DNA of 64,000 nt from Flavobacteriales bacterium. Lineage in GTDB: Bacteria; Bacteroidota; Bacteroidia; NS11-12g; UBA9320. Below are positions 26,193-35,584 of this stretch, piece after piece (the first letter of the stretch is position 1; every line of letters starts with the position of its first letter). The position numbers were made by a program, and so were the translations under genes. The stretch spans positions 62,001 to 126,000 of the forward strand of contig JACJZV010000005.1 of assembly GCA_020635395.1 (NCBI GenBank), written 5' to 3'. Below the pieces are notes generated by a model, which was not told the origin of the DNA, made no database searches, and was given only the letters and a program-made list of their open reading frames with translations.

Positions 26193-27215
26193 ATGTCTAA
26201 CGATAATTCAGAAAAATTAAAAGCGTTAAAGCTAACCATCGACAAACTTGAAAAGTCTTATGGCAAGGGCATCGTAATGAAAATGGACGATGACTCAGTT
26301 TCAAATATTCCTTCAATTTCTACAGGTTCACTCGGTTTGGACATGGCATTGGGCGTTGGCGGGTTTCCAAAAGGGCGTATTATTGAAATTTACGGCCCTG
26401 AATCGTCCGGTAAAACAACACTTGCTATGCACTGCGTTTCGGAAGCTCAAAAACTTGGAGGCATTGCAGCGTTCATTGACGCAGAGCATGCTTTCGACCG
26501 TTTTTATGCCGAAAAAATTGGCGTAAATACGGAGGAACTATTGATTTCGCAACCCGATGATGGAGAGCAGGCCTTAGAAATTGCCGACAATTTAATTCGT
26601 TCGGGAGCCATTGATGTGATTGTTATTGACTCGGTAGCAGCATTGGTGCCTCGTGCCGAATTAGAAGGCGATATGGGCGATTCTAAAATGGGCTTGCACG
26701 CCCGATTAATGTCGCAAGCACTTAGAAAATTAACGGGAACCATCAACAAAACAGGATGTATCTGCATTTTCATCAACCAGTTAAGAGAAAAAATTGGTGT
26801 TATGTTTGGCAATCCTGAAACTACAACCGGTGGTAATGCCTTGAAATTTTATGCCTCCGTGCGATTGGATATTCGAAGAATAGGCCAAATAAAAGATGGT
26901 GTGGACATTGTTGGAAACCGCGTAAAAGTAAAAGTGGCTAAAAATAAAGTGGCACCACCTTTTAGGGTTGTGGAGTTTGATATTATGTATGGAGAAGGTA
27001 TTTCAAAATCGGGCGAAGTGCTTGATTTGGCAACCGATGCCGAAGTGGTTCAAAAAAGCGGAAGTTGGTTTAGTTATAATGGCACAAAACTAGGCCAAGG
27101 CCGTGATGCTGTGCGAAAACTTTTGTTGGACAATCCTGAAATGATGGAAGAAATTGAAAACCAGGTAAAAGCCAAAATGATGGACGGAGTTGGTGCTAAA
27201 GTAGATGGGGAATAG
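26193..27215 (+). CDS. recA: RecA recombinase
   Basis: 340 residues, normal length. RecA binds single-stranded DNA, pairs homologous strands and triggers repair responses. The Walker A motif GPESSGKT (68-75), the V-I-V-I-D-S-V-A-A Walker B region, and the I-F-I-N-Q-L-R segment are intact, with no intein. It has its own promoter and a strong hairpin after the stop. Confidence 0.98.
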   Translation: MSNDNSEKLKALKLTIDKLEKSYGKGIVMKMDDDSVSNIPSISTGSLGLDMALGVGGFPKGRIIEIYGPESSGKTTLAMHCVSEAQKLGGIAAFIDAEHAFDRFYAEKIGVNTEELLISQPDDGEQALEIADNLIRSGAIDVIVIDSVAALVPRAELEGDMGDSKMGLHARLMSQALRKLTGTINKTGCICIFINQLREKIGVMFGNPETTTGGNALKFYASVRLDIRRIGQIKDGVDIVGNRVKVKVAKNKVAPPFRVVEFDIMYGEGISKSGEVLDLATDAEVVQKSGSWFSYNGTKLGQGRDAVRKLLLDNPEMMEEIENQVKAKMMDGVGAKVDGE

Positions 27216-27231
27216 TGAATTGATTTGATAA

Positions 27232-27267
27232 AGATTGGGTTTAATTCAGCAAAATTAAACTCAATCT
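27232..27267. terminator. Bidirectional terminator between recA and the cox operon
   Basis: A 15-bp stem (one G-T pair) beginning AGATTGGG with a 6-nt loop CAGCAA between convergent genes; it runs into the stop codon of the DUF983 gene. T-rich flanks exist on both sides. Confidence 0.7.
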
Positions 27268-27637
27268 ATTTCCCTTTATACCTTCTGTATGGTGCCGCTA
27301 TATAAATTAACAACAGTCGAGAAAGCCGAACAATAAAAGGCAAAAACAGAACCACGGCTGCAATAATTACTATGGCCAAAAGGGTTAACGATGGGTCATC
27401 GTATAGGGTAAACATGATAACCGATAAGACAATGAGCATACCCACAATAAGTGCATAGCTAAAATACATTGCCCCCCAAAAAAAACCGGGTTCTTGCTCA
27501 AATTTCACTCCACAACTTGGGCAATGCTCGTGAACATCTTTAAATTTTTTGCTGAACAAACTTCCTGTAAATATAGACCCACGGCGGCACTGAGGGCATT
27601 TGCCGCCCATAAATGCTGACAAACCTGATTTAGGCAT
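27266..27637 (-). CDS. DUF983 family zinc-ribbon membrane protein
   Basis: 123 residues from the ATG at 27637, which overlaps the previous gene by 8 nt; an in-frame TTG at 27688 is inside that gene. Two C-x-x-C pairs (C-P-Q-C near 13, C-P-S-C near 36) look like a small zinc ribbon, followed by two membrane helices. DUF983 genes often accompany cytochrome oxidase genes, and this is the last gene of the cox operon. Role unproven. Confidence 0.85.
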   Translation of the reverse strand: MPKSGLSAFMGGKCPQCRRGSIFTGSLFSKKFKDVHEHCPSCGVKFEQEPGFFWGAMYFSYALIVGMLIVLSVIMFTLYDDPSLTLLAIVIIAAVVLFLPFIVRLSRLLLIYIAAPYRRYKGK

Positions 27638-27878
27638 TTCGCGTACGTTTATTCTTTTTGTACCAAAGCGTTCCGATAAAAGCAACAATGATGTATGGCG
27701 TTGCCAACAGATATAAAATGCCTTTGTTTAGCCCCACTCCTACTTTGTTGCCCTCATTCTGCATTGCAGATTCTACTGCACTGCGGCACATTGGACATTG
27801 AGCATAAACCTCTGCCCCGCACATAAATACAGAAACAAAAAGCACAAGTATAAAAATCCTCAGAAATGCTTTCTTCAT
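27630..27878 (-). CDS. Small exported membrane protein with CPMC motif
   Basis: 82 residues: a signal-like N-terminal helix, then Q-C-P-M-C-R right after it, then one C-terminal helix and a basic tail. This small C-P-M-C protein recurs near oxidase genes in Bacteroidota. The exposed cysteine pair suggests metal or thiol chemistry, perhaps in copper delivery, but this is inference. Start overlaps the FkbM gene stop as ATGA (27875-27878). Confidence 0.82.
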   Translation of the reverse strand: MKKAFLRIFILVLFVSVFMCGAEVYAQCPMCRSAVESAMQNEGNKVGVGLNKGILYLLATPYIIVAFIGTLWYKKNKRTRNA

Positions 27879-28624
27879 GCCACAAAATTAGCTGAATAAT
27901 GAACAAAGAAAAAGTTTTGCGTAGTATGATTTTTGGCATCAAACTCAACAATATCATTGTCTTGTTTTACCATAATTTTATACCCAAGCGAGGTTAAATA
28001 ATCAAAGCAATCGTAACGATTTTTATTGTCCCAAAGCTCGCAGTAAATAATTGGTTTGTGTTGTTTCAAAATTGACTCAGCACCTCTAAAAACCTGGTAC
28101 TCAAAATTTTCAACATCAATTTTTATTGCTTTAATATTTAGCTTTACAAGTTCCTGTATGTCGTCGAGTTTGCACATTTTGGCCTTAAATGTTTCGCCTT
28201 CGTTAAATTCTTTGATTTCATCAGTAAGTACATGACTTAAACCTTGTTTTTTGACCTTATCAACCACCGGAAGCACCATTTCAATTTCCCCATTCTGGTT
28301 GCCCAAAGCCAAATTTAAAATGGTCAAATTTTTAAGGTTGAATTTAGATTTTACCCAATGCAGGGTTTGCAAGTTTTGGGGCATTGGCTCAAAAGCAATA
28401 ACCTTGTTTTGTGCAGCCTTTTTAGATAGGTAGTATGCCATGATTCCGATGTTTGCACCAATGTCCAACACATCAGAATTAGCTGGAATTAAATTGAGGA
28501 AAAAGAAAAAATCGTTTTCGCCTTTATCGTTTTTAAGTGTTTTTATTTTGTACCACGAAAATATTTTAAGATAGGCAGTCATGCCCAACATTCTTTGCAG
28601 AAAATATTGAATAGTACTTTTCAA
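27875..28624 (-). CDS. FkbM-family SAM methyltransferase
   Basis: 249 residues. The FkbM pattern is visible: V-L-D-I-G-A-N-I-G (motif I), V-I-A-F-E-P-M-P-Q-N (motif II), and I-K-I-D-V-E-N-F-E-Y with G-A-E. FkbM enzymes O-methylate sugars or other small metabolites. It lies inside the cox operon, 7 bases after the DUF420 gene and overlapping the CPMC gene, with no obvious link to respiration. Confidence 0.88.
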   Translation of the reverse strand: MKSTIQYFLQRMLGMTAYLKIFSWYKIKTLKNDKGENDFFFFLNLIPANSDVLDIGANIGIMAYYLSKKAAQNKVIAFEPMPQNLQTLHWVKSKFNLKNLTILNLALGNQNGEIEMVLPVVDKVKKQGLSHVLTDEIKEFNEGETFKAKMCKLDDIQELVKLNIKAIKIDVENFEYQVFRGAESILKQHKPIIYCELWDNKNRYDCFDYLTSLGYKIMVKQDNDIVEFDAKNHTTQNFFFVHYSANFVA

Positions 28625-28631
28625 CTTTTAT

Positions 28632-29162
28632 TTAAAAAGGATAATGTGGACTTATCATAAAATAAACAATCACTCCAGAAACAGTTACATATAGCCACAA
28701 TGGGAAAGTCCATTTTACCAGTTTTCGATGCTTTTCCACTTTGTTATTTAGTCCATAATAAAACGACATAAGAATAAGTGGTAAAATTATAGCAGCCAAA
28801 ACGATATGTGTTATAAGTATAAAATAATAAATCGGACGAACGATGCCCGTGCCACCAAATGTAGTTTCATCAACAAAAAAATGAAAAGTAACATAAAAGA
28901 TTAAAAACAATGCTGATAATGCAAACGTGGTAAGGTTATACTTTTTATGCAAAGCAACCTTTTTTTGTTTAATAGCCCTAAAACTTAGAATTAACAAAAC
29001 CGAACAAACGGCATTTATAGCTGCAATGATTTTAGGAAATTGAAAAACAAATGCCGGAGTTTCTGGGGGAGTAATCAATTTTCGGTTTAAGATGATAACC
29101 AAAACAAAAACTAAAGCCGAAACGGCTAATGCAATTCTAAAAACTAGTTTATCGTTTTTCAT
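28632..29162 (-). CDS. DUF420 (CtaM-like) membrane protein
   Basis: 176 residues with five membrane helices. The H-K-K-Y-N and H-I-V-L-A plus H-R-K-L-V-K-W-T-F-P-L-W segments with conserved histidines are those of DUF420. In Staphylococcus the family member CtaM is needed for activity of an aa3-type oxidase, and the position here after the SCO gene (14-nt overlap) fits a maturation role. Confidence 0.85.
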   Translation of the reverse strand: MKNDKLVFRIALAVSALVFVLVIILNRKLITPPETPAFVFQFPKIIAAINAVCSVLLILSFRAIKQKKVALHKKYNLTTFALSALFLIFYVTFHFFVDETTFGGTGIVRPIYYFILITHIVLAAIILPLILMSFYYGLNNKVEKHRKLVKWTFPLWLYVTVSGVIVYFMISPHYPF

Positions 29163-29886
29163 CCTTTTTATAGTTTTCCGGAAAATGGTATTCAGCGATT
29201 AAGTTTTTAATGCTGGCTTTTAATTCATTAACAAAATGGGGGTTTTCATACGTTTCAAAATATTCACGCATTCGGCCTTTGGGGTCAACTGTAAACACCA
29301 TGGTGCTATGAAAAAAATCTGTTTTCCCGTCTCCTTCGGGCGTTGCCGCGTGGTAATGGTTTAATCCCAAATCGTATATTTCGTCTTTATCTCCAGTCAG
29401 AAAATACCATTTGCTTGTTGGGTAACCATAGGCTTTGGCATAATCTGCCAAAACGGATACCGAGTCGTTTTCGGGATCTACGGTATGTGAGAGAAAAACG
29501 ACATCAGGATGCTCGGCAAATTGATCTACCACAAGTTTAAGGTTGGAATTCATTTTGGGGCAAATCTTGGGGCAACTTGCATAAAAGAAGTTTGCCACAA
29601 TTATTTTATCCTTAAAATCAGCCAATGAAACCTCGCGACCCGTTTGATCTTTCAAATGAAAATCTCGGAGAGTCCACGCCTCAAAAACGCTGTCATTTCT
29701 AACAAAGAAGTTGTTTTTTGAAGAGTTGAGCATCTCTTCTGATACCTCGCTCTTCAAGGCATAAAAACTACCCTGAACATCGCAGGCAGTAAATTTTTGT
29801 TTTGCATTGTGCCACCAAAAGAATAGCAAAACAGGAACAATGAGCAGAAGAGCTAAATAAAGTTTACCTCTTTTGGTAGTATCCAC
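29149..29886 (-). CDS. SCO1/SenC-family copper chaperone
   Basis: 245 residues, anchored by an N-terminal helix. The thioredoxin-like domain shows the copper motif C-P-K-I-C-P (CxxxC) and the distal histidine in F-F-H-S-T-M, the three ligands used to load copper into the CuA site of subunit II. It sits 9 bases after the subunit IV gene and overlaps the DUF420 gene. Confidence 0.93.
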   Translation of the reverse strand: MDTTKRGKLYLALLLIVPVLLFFWWHNAKQKFTACDVQGSFYALKSEVSEEMLNSSKNNFFVRNDSVFEAWTLRDFHLKDQTGREVSLADFKDKIIVANFFYASCPKICPKMNSNLKLVVDQFAEHPDVVFLSHTVDPENDSVSVLADYAKAYGYPTSKWYFLTGDKDEIYDLGLNHYHAATPEGDGKTDFFHSTMVFTVDPKGRMREYFETYENPHFVNELKASIKNLIAEYHFPENYKKDEKR

Positions 29887-29895
29887 CTACAAAAA

Positions 29896-30258
29896 TTAGT
29901 AGTTTAAGAAATGCCAAAAATCGGAGTCCCAAAGCAAATAAGCAATAAGGTACAACACCAAAATCATTGGCAAAACAATAGACATTTTCAATGCTTTTTG
30001 TTCATACGTTAGGTGCATAAAAACATACACAATGAATGCTGCCTTAACAATTCCAAGTCCAATAAAAATAACGTTTCGCGTCATTCCCGGATCGATAGAA
30101 AAGTAAAGAATAATGTCAACAATCGTTATTACTGAAAGCAAAAGAAACGTTTGCATTAAAGCTTTAGTGCCATGCGAATGAGCTTTTGGAACCCAAACTG
30201 TTGGGTCGTAATTTACCTCATCGTGAATATTAACAGGTTCGTTGCTGTGATGTGCCAT
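29896..30258 (-). CDS. Cytochrome c oxidase subunit IV (small prokaryotic type)
   Basis: 120 residues with a His-rich N-terminus and three membrane helices, including V-Y-V-F-M-H-L-T-Y-E near the middle, as in the small COX4-like subunits of bacterial heme-copper oxidases. It has a structural or assembly role without cofactors. Located directly after the subunit III genes. Confidence 0.85.
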   Translation of the reverse strand: MAHHSNEPVNIHDEVNYDPTVWVPKAHSHGTKALMQTFLLLSVITIVDIILYFSIDPGMTRNVIFIGLGIVKAAFIVYVFMHLTYEQKALKMSIVLPMILVLYLIAYLLWDSDFWHFLNY

Positions 30259-30285
30259 TTTTAACTAATTTTTTTAATTCAAAAA

Positions 30286-31131
30286 CTATATAAGGTAGAA
30301 GAATGTGAAAACAAATACCCAAACCAAATCAACAAAGTGCCAGTATAGTCCGGTTTTTTCAACCATTTCATAATGTCCGCGTTTTTCATAAGTTCCTTTA
30401 ACAACGTTCAAGAAAATTACAATATTCAAAACCACACCACTCAAAACGTGGAAACCGTGGAATCCGGTTACTAAAAAGAACAATGCAGCAAAAGTTACGG
30501 GTCCAAATGGGTTTCCGTTTAAAGTTGCTCCTTCTCCAATAAACTGAGTCCACTCCCAAGCCTGACAGCCCAAGAACATTGCACCGCCAATAATGGTATA
30601 AATCATATATTTCTGCACATTCTTCTTATCCATTCGCTGTCCGGCTTCTACTGCCAAAACCATCGTTACACTACTGAGAATCAGGATAAAAGTCATTAAA
30701 CTCACAAACATAAGCGGCAAATGTCTTCCATGAAGAAATGGGAAGTGGTTGAACACCAATTCCGGTGCCGGCCAGTGGTCGGCAGAAAAAACCCCTTCGC
30801 TTCGCAAAGCACTGATAAAGTGGTGTCCAGCATCTTCATGACCTTCGGCTACACCGTGTGCATCTGTAGCATCGTGGGTTGTAGCAACTGCTCCTGCAGC
30901 ATAATTGGCCACGTTGTCATTGAATTTTAACTTTTGACGTACCATTTCCATTTTTTCTTCGGGCACGGCGTCTTTCGAGAACCGAACGGCTCCGTAGCCT
31001 ACCAAAAGCGATGAAAAAGTAAAAGCGTCAGAAAGCAAGAAAAACCACATCATCAGTTTGCCATAACTAATTTTAAACGGTGACTTACCGCCAGCCCATG
31101 TGGATAATGTATTTACAGTGTGATTCGACAT
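30286..31131 (-). CDS. coxC: Cytochrome c oxidase subunit III
   Basis: 281 residues. Subunit III of the heme-copper oxidase with conserved W-E-W and F-H-G-F-H-V motifs and a terminal W-H-F-V-D-L-V-W helix. A poorly conserved, His/Ala-rich loop of about 60 residues lies between the first helices. It follows a second subunit III-like gene by 3 bases. Confidence 0.93.
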   Translation of the reverse strand: MSNHTVNTLSTWAGGKSPFKISYGKLMMWFFLLSDAFTFSSLLVGYGAVRFSKDAVPEEKMEMVRQKLKFNDNVANYAAGAVATTHDATDAHGVAEGHEDAGHHFISALRSEGVFSADHWPAPELVFNHFPFLHGRHLPLMFVSLMTFILILSSVTMVLAVEAGQRMDKKNVQKYMIYTIIGGAMFLGCQAWEWTQFIGEGATLNGNPFGPVTFAALFFLVTGFHGFHVLSGVVLNIVIFLNVVKGTYEKRGHYEMVEKTGLYWHFVDLVWVFVFTFFYLI

Positions 31132-31134
31132 AAT

Positions 31135-31746
31135 CTACAGTAATAATTTCGGTGCTAAATATAAAAACATGTATAAATAAAGCCATAAGATTCCAACAAA
31201 GTGCCAGTATGTGTTGCACATGCTGATAGACAATGTATTCTTTTTATGAACTTTATATAAAAAACTCTTTACAAAAACGACTAAAATAAAAATGATTCCT
31301 CCGGCAAGGTGAGCCAAGTGAGCTGCAACCAAAAGAAATACGAATGATCCGGAAATCATTCCACCTTGACTTCCCTTTTTGGGAGCAAAGAAAATTCCAT
31401 GACTATTCAAGGTTTCAAATCCATTTATTTGAAGAAAAACAAAGGTCAAACCCAGCATTAGGGTAAGTCCCAAAAAAATTTGGGTGGCTAAAAGGTTGTC
31501 CTTCTTGGCTGATTTATAGGCCAAAATCATTGTCAAACTGCTTAATACAACTGCCAAAGTGGACCACACAAACTCAGAAGGTAAATCAAATTTAAACCAA
31601 TTTCCTTCAGACATCCGAACAATGATAACGCTTGTTAAACCGGCAAAAAACATGCACATACTCATTATGAGCAACCACAGCGAAAACTTACGAGGTTGAA
31701 CCCCATATTCGTTATTCCCTATTTTTTGCGATTCTGCCAAAAGCAT
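31135..31746 (-). CDS. Second subunit III-family protein of the oxidase
   Basis: 203 residues with five helices, H-L-A-H-L-A-G-G and Y-W-H-F-V-G-I-L-W motifs of subunit III, but without the longer N-terminal part of the neighbouring copy. Two adjacent subunit III genes are common in Bacteroidota cox operons; the short one may correspond to a split or duplicated subunit. Confidence 0.88.
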   Translation of the reverse strand: MLLAESQKIGNNEYGVQPRKFSLWLLIMSMCMFFAGLTSVIIVRMSEGNWFKFDLPSEFVWSTLAVVLSSLTMILAYKSAKKDNLLATQIFLGLTLMLGLTFVFLQINGFETLNSHGIFFAPKKGSQGGMISGSFVFLLVAAHLAHLAGGIIFILVVFVKSFLYKVHKKNTLSISMCNTYWHFVGILWLYLYMFLYLAPKLLL

Positions 31747-31749
31747 ATT

Positions 31750-32640
31750 TTATATCTTATCCAAAACAAATGCAAGCAACACTACCGGATTGTAAACAAT
31801 TGAATAAAACATCAACCGTTTTGCATCTTTTGTACTGCATGATTTATAAAACTTAACTCCTTGATGTAAAAAAAAGATTCCACAGATAATAGCAATTATG
31901 AGCGAAACAATGCCCGTTATACCTAAAACAAAAGGTAAAATGCTAATGCTTATCAAAACTAAAATATACCAAATTGTCAGCCTTCCGGTTTTCTTATCTT
32001 TTCCCATCCTTGATGGTAAAAGTCTGTATCCTGCACGCTGATAATCTTCATCCAAAATCCATGCAATAGACCAAAAATGAGGGAATTGCCAAACAAATTG
32101 AATAGCGAAAATTACCCATGCAGCAAGCGGTAAACTTCCAGTGGCAGCAGCCCAACCCAACAGGGGTGGTATGGCTCCAGGAAAAGCTCCCACAAAAACT
32201 GCAATGGGGCTTATTCTTTTGAGCGGGGTATATAAAAAGGCATAACTCAAAAGAGCAAAAAGGCCTAAAATACCACTTAAAGTATTTAGGTATGTTCCTA
32301 AAATATAAACTCCTAAAACCCCAGATATAATGCAGAAAGTTGCTGCTTCTGCAACAGACATCCTATTTTTTGCAACGGGTCGATTGTTGGTTCTTACCAT
32401 TAATTTGTCAAAATCTTTTTCAATGATTTGATTCAACCCATTGGACGAAGCAACCACCAAAAAACCACCAAAAATCAATGCCCACAAATGGCTATAATTT
32501 GTCTCGGCATTTGCGGCAATAAGAAAGCCCAATACGGCAGAAAGAACTACCGTAAAAGTTAAGCGGGTTTTTGCCAATTGATGGTAATCAACCAATTTGG
32601 CCGACCAACTCACTGACGATATGGATATTGCTCTGTTCAC
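31750..32640 (-). CDS. ctaB: Heme O synthase (protoheme IX farnesyltransferase)
   Basis: 296 residues, UbiA-type prenyltransferase. It adds a farnesyl group to heme b. The N-Q-I-I-E-K-D-F-D-K-L-M-x-R-T-N motif and a second D-E-D-Y-Q-R-A-G loop bind the diphosphate. The start overlaps the ctaA stop as ATGA. Confidence 0.93.
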   Translation of the reverse strand: MNRAISISSVSWSAKLVDYHQLAKTRLTFTVVLSAVLGFLIAANAETNYSHLWALIFGGFLVVASSNGLNQIIEKDFDKLMVRTNNRPVAKNRMSVAEAATFCIISGVLGVYILGTYLNTLSGILGLFALLSYAFLYTPLKRISPIAVFVGAFPGAIPPLLGWAAATGSLPLAAWVIFAIQFVWQFPHFWSIAWILDEDYQRAGYRLLPSRMGKDKKTGRLTIWYILVLISISILPFVLGITGIVSLIIAIICGIFFLHQGVKFYKSCSTKDAKRLMFYSIVYNPVVLLAFVLDKI

Positions 32641-33671
32641 TTCTTATCGGTATTTAGAATTTCTGATTTCAATTCTTGGATTGTCAAATAGATGAAACCA
32701 ACCAAAGTGAGACTTCCGAAAACAATGTGCAATAGGCGTGCAACAGCCGGAAAACTCATTCGTATATTAAGAACTCCAGTTAAAATTTGGAGTAGAATCA
32801 TTGCCACTATCGACAATAGAATCAAACTTGTGCGTGGTCTGTTCGTTCCTTTTCTGTTGAGTTGCCAAACAAGTATGGTTAATGCCAAACCAACAAATGA
32901 TATTATTCGATGTATGGTAAAAGACTCCCCTATTTTGCCAAAATTATCGAGGCCAATAGATACACCATTCATCGCTAAAATATCAATTTTTTCTCGAACC
33001 GAAGTGCCAAGAATTAGTTGTATTAAAGATAAAAGTACTGACATTATTATCAATGCTTTCAATGATACCGTGGTTTTTCCCTCCACTTCTTTTCCCCAAT
33101 AATAGGCCAACATAAAACTGGTAATTGCCCCAAAAGCCAAGAGAAAATGAATAGTTACAATACCTCCTAAAAGATTGGTATCTACCACCACAGAACCCAA
33201 CCATCCGTTAAAGGCCACAAATAATACCCCCAATAAGCTGAAGAAAGTGACGGCTCGTTGTTTTTTCCAAAATTGAAAAGAAGATAAAGTGGCAATCAAT
33301 GCAAATATTCCTGTAATGGCACCCCACAAACGGTTTACATATTCGGTGTAGGTTTTTCGGACATTAAAAGGCTCTATGCTCTCAACATTTGTTGAAGCAA
33401 CAATAGACGCTTTATTATCAAATCCGAATGTTTTCAAAATATCTGCCAAACGGCTATTTTTTATTTTTCTTTTTGCAATAAATTCTTTTTCAAAATTGTC
33501 TGGCAATTGGCTTTCATCCGTCGGAGGAACCCATTGTCCAAAGCATTTTGGCCAATCAGGACATCCCATTCCTGCACCCGTTATCCGAACCATTCCCCCT
33601 ATAAAAAAGAGAAAAATAATCCCTATTATGGTGAGTTTACAATATCGATCGTAAAACCGACGGGTAAACAA
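32637..33671 (-). CDS. ctaA: Heme A synthase CtaA
   Basis: 344 residues with about eight helices. It oxidises heme o to heme a for the oxidase. Visible features are the R-I-T-G-A-G-M-G-C-P-D-W-P-K-C-F-G segment with its cysteine pair and histidines in the later helices. It follows coxA by one base and is coupled to ctaB, so heme a supply is made with the oxidase. Confidence 0.92.
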   Translation of the reverse strand: MFTRRFYDRYCKLTIIGIIFLFFIGGMVRITGAGMGCPDWPKCFGQWVPPTDESQLPDNFEKEFIAKRKIKNSRLADILKTFGFDNKASIVASTNVESIEPFNVRKTYTEYVNRLWGAITGIFALIATLSSFQFWKKQRAVTFFSLLGVLFVAFNGWLGSVVVDTNLLGGIVTIHFLLAFGAITSFMLAYYWGKEVEGKTTVSLKALIIMSVLLSLIQLILGTSVREKIDILAMNGVSIGLDNFGKIGESFTIHRIISFVGLALTILVWQLNRKGTNRPRTSLILLSIVAMILLQILTGVLNIRMSFPAVARLLHIVFGSLTLVGFIYLTIQELKSEILNTDKK

Positions 33672-33672
33672 T

Positions 33673-35550
33673 TTAGGCTTTATTTAAACCTAACCAATTT
33701 TTCAATAGGCTAAAGAAAACAACGTTTTCACCCGATGGTTCTTTAGCATCCTCAACTATAGGAGTAACTGGTTTTATATGCACTTCCTCTGCCGAACCCA
33801 TATCTGGAACGTTTTGCGGAAGATAATCTTCATCCATATCAGGGCGGCTATATTCGTAAGGCCCACGATAAACCGTTGGTATTGCACCTGGCCAGTTGCC
33901 ATGGATATGTTCTACAGGAGCAGTCCATTCCAATGTGTTGGCTTTCCATGGGTTTTGCTCTGATTTTTCTCCAAAGAAAATGCTGCTAAAGAAGTTGTAA
34001 AGGAAAATAATCTGAGCAACGCCACCCAAAATAGCACCTAAGCTGATAAATACATTTACATCCCACCACACTTGAAACTCGGGCAATAGGCTAAACTCAT
34101 AGTAACGACGTGGCACACCCGCCAAACCTTGAAAGTGCATTGGGAAAAATACCATATACGCGGCAATGAATGTCATCCAAAAATGGAGATAACCTAAAGG
34201 CCTATTCATCATGCGACCAAACATACGAGGATACCAATGATAAATACCTGCCATCATACCAAATATGGCAGAACTACCCATTACTAAGTGGAAGTGAGCT
34301 ACAACAAAATAGGTATCGTGAAGGGTTATATCTAACGCTGCATTACCTAAGAATAAACCCGTTAAACCTCCAGTGATAAACAACGAAACCAAACCGATGG
34401 CAAACATCATACCGTTGGTATAACGAATGCTACCTCTCCACAAAGTGGCCAGATAGTTGAAGGTCTTTACCGCAGACGGCACGGCAATAATCAATGTCAT
34501 GATTAAAAACAATGTTCCCAACACCGGAGACATACCTGTTATAAACATGTGGTGCCCCCAAACCAAGAACGAAAGTATAGAGATACCCATCAACGAAATA
34601 ACCATGGCGGTATATCCAAAAATTGGTTTTCTTGCATTTACAGCAATAACTTCTGATGTTATACCCAAAGCCGGCATAATGATGATATACACCTCTGGGT
34701 GACCAAGGAACCAGAATAAGTGTTGGAATAGAATAGGGCTTCCACCTACTTGCTCCAAAGCTCCGACACCTTTAATAAATACCTCTGATACGTAAAAACT
34801 TGTATCGGCCATTCTGTCAAACATCAACAAAAGACCTCCACCTAAAAGCACCGGAAAGGACAGAAGACCCAAAATGGCTGTTAGGAAAAATGCCCAAATA
34901 GTCAAGGGCAATCTATTCATCGACATACCTTTGGTTCGCATATTAAGGATGGTAGCAATATAATTTATACCCCCTAAAAGAGCAGATACAACAAAAAGAA
35001 TAATGGCAATCAACCACAGGGTCATACCCATGCCCGAACCCGGCATTGCTTCTTCAATAGCACTCAAAGTAGGATAAATTGTCCATCCGCCAGATGCAGG
35101 GCCAGTGGCCACAAACATGCTCGACATAAGCACAACACTTGATAAGAAGAAGAACCAGTAGCTAAGCATATTCATAAACGGTGAGGCCATATCTCTTGCT
35201 CCCACTTGCAACGGAATAAGTAGGTTTGAGAATGTTCCGCTTAATCCTGCTGTTAACACATAAAACACCATTATGGTACCGTGAATGGTAACCAAGCCCA
35301 TGTAAAATCCGGGATCTAACCGACCGTTGGCAGCCCATTTATCACCAAAAAGCCAATTAAGAATAGGGAAATTAGTATCCGGCCAAGCCAACTGAAGTCT
35401 AAACATTATGGACATGGCCACACCCATAACTCCCATAATAATTCCCGTAATAAGGAATTGTTTGGAAATCATTTTGTGATCCATGCTAAACACATACTTC
35501 GAAATGAAGCTTTGCTTATGATGTTCGTGATGTCCGTGATCGTTGCTCAT
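33673..35550 (-). CDS. coxA: Cytochrome c oxidase subunit I
   Basis: 625 residues. This is the catalytic heme-copper subunit that reduces oxygen and pumps protons. The CuB/tyrosine motif H-P-E-V-Y, the H-H ligand pair in W-G-H-H-M-F, and H-D-T-Y-F-V-V-A-H-F-H with the heme ligands are intact, in the A-type arrangement. The His-rich N-terminus and long charged C-terminal tail are ordinary for the phylum. Confidence 0.96.
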   Translation of the reverse strand: MSNDHGHHEHHKQSFISKYVFSMDHKMISKQFLITGIIMGVMGVAMSIMFRLQLAWPDTNFPILNWLFGDKWAANGRLDPGFYMGLVTIHGTIMVFYVLTAGLSGTFSNLLIPLQVGARDMASPFMNMLSYWFFFLSSVVLMSSMFVATGPASGGWTIYPTLSAIEEAMPGSGMGMTLWLIAIILFVVSALLGGINYIATILNMRTKGMSMNRLPLTIWAFFLTAILGLLSFPVLLGGGLLLMFDRMADTSFYVSEVFIKGVGALEQVGGSPILFQHLFWFLGHPEVYIIIMPALGITSEVIAVNARKPIFGYTAMVISLMGISILSFLVWGHHMFITGMSPVLGTLFLIMTLIIAVPSAVKTFNYLATLWRGSIRYTNGMMFAIGLVSLFITGGLTGLFLGNAALDITLHDTYFVVAHFHLVMGSSAIFGMMAGIYHWYPRMFGRMMNRPLGYLHFWMTFIAAYMVFFPMHFQGLAGVPRRYYEFSLLPEFQVWWDVNVFISLGAILGGVAQIIFLYNFFSSIFFGEKSEQNPWKANTLEWTAPVEHIHGNWPGAIPTVYRGPYEYSRPDMDEDYLPQNVPDMGSAEEVHIKPVTPIVEDAKEPSGENVVFFSLLKNWLGLNKA

Positions 35551-35584
35551 CTTTATTACTTTTATTTAATGTGTTGTCTTTAAA

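Noticed and set aside
30286..31746. Two subunit III genes as a sign of recent duplication or frameshift
   Set aside because: The two differ in length and sequence, are separated by intact stop and start codons, and the arrangement is common in Bacteroidota.
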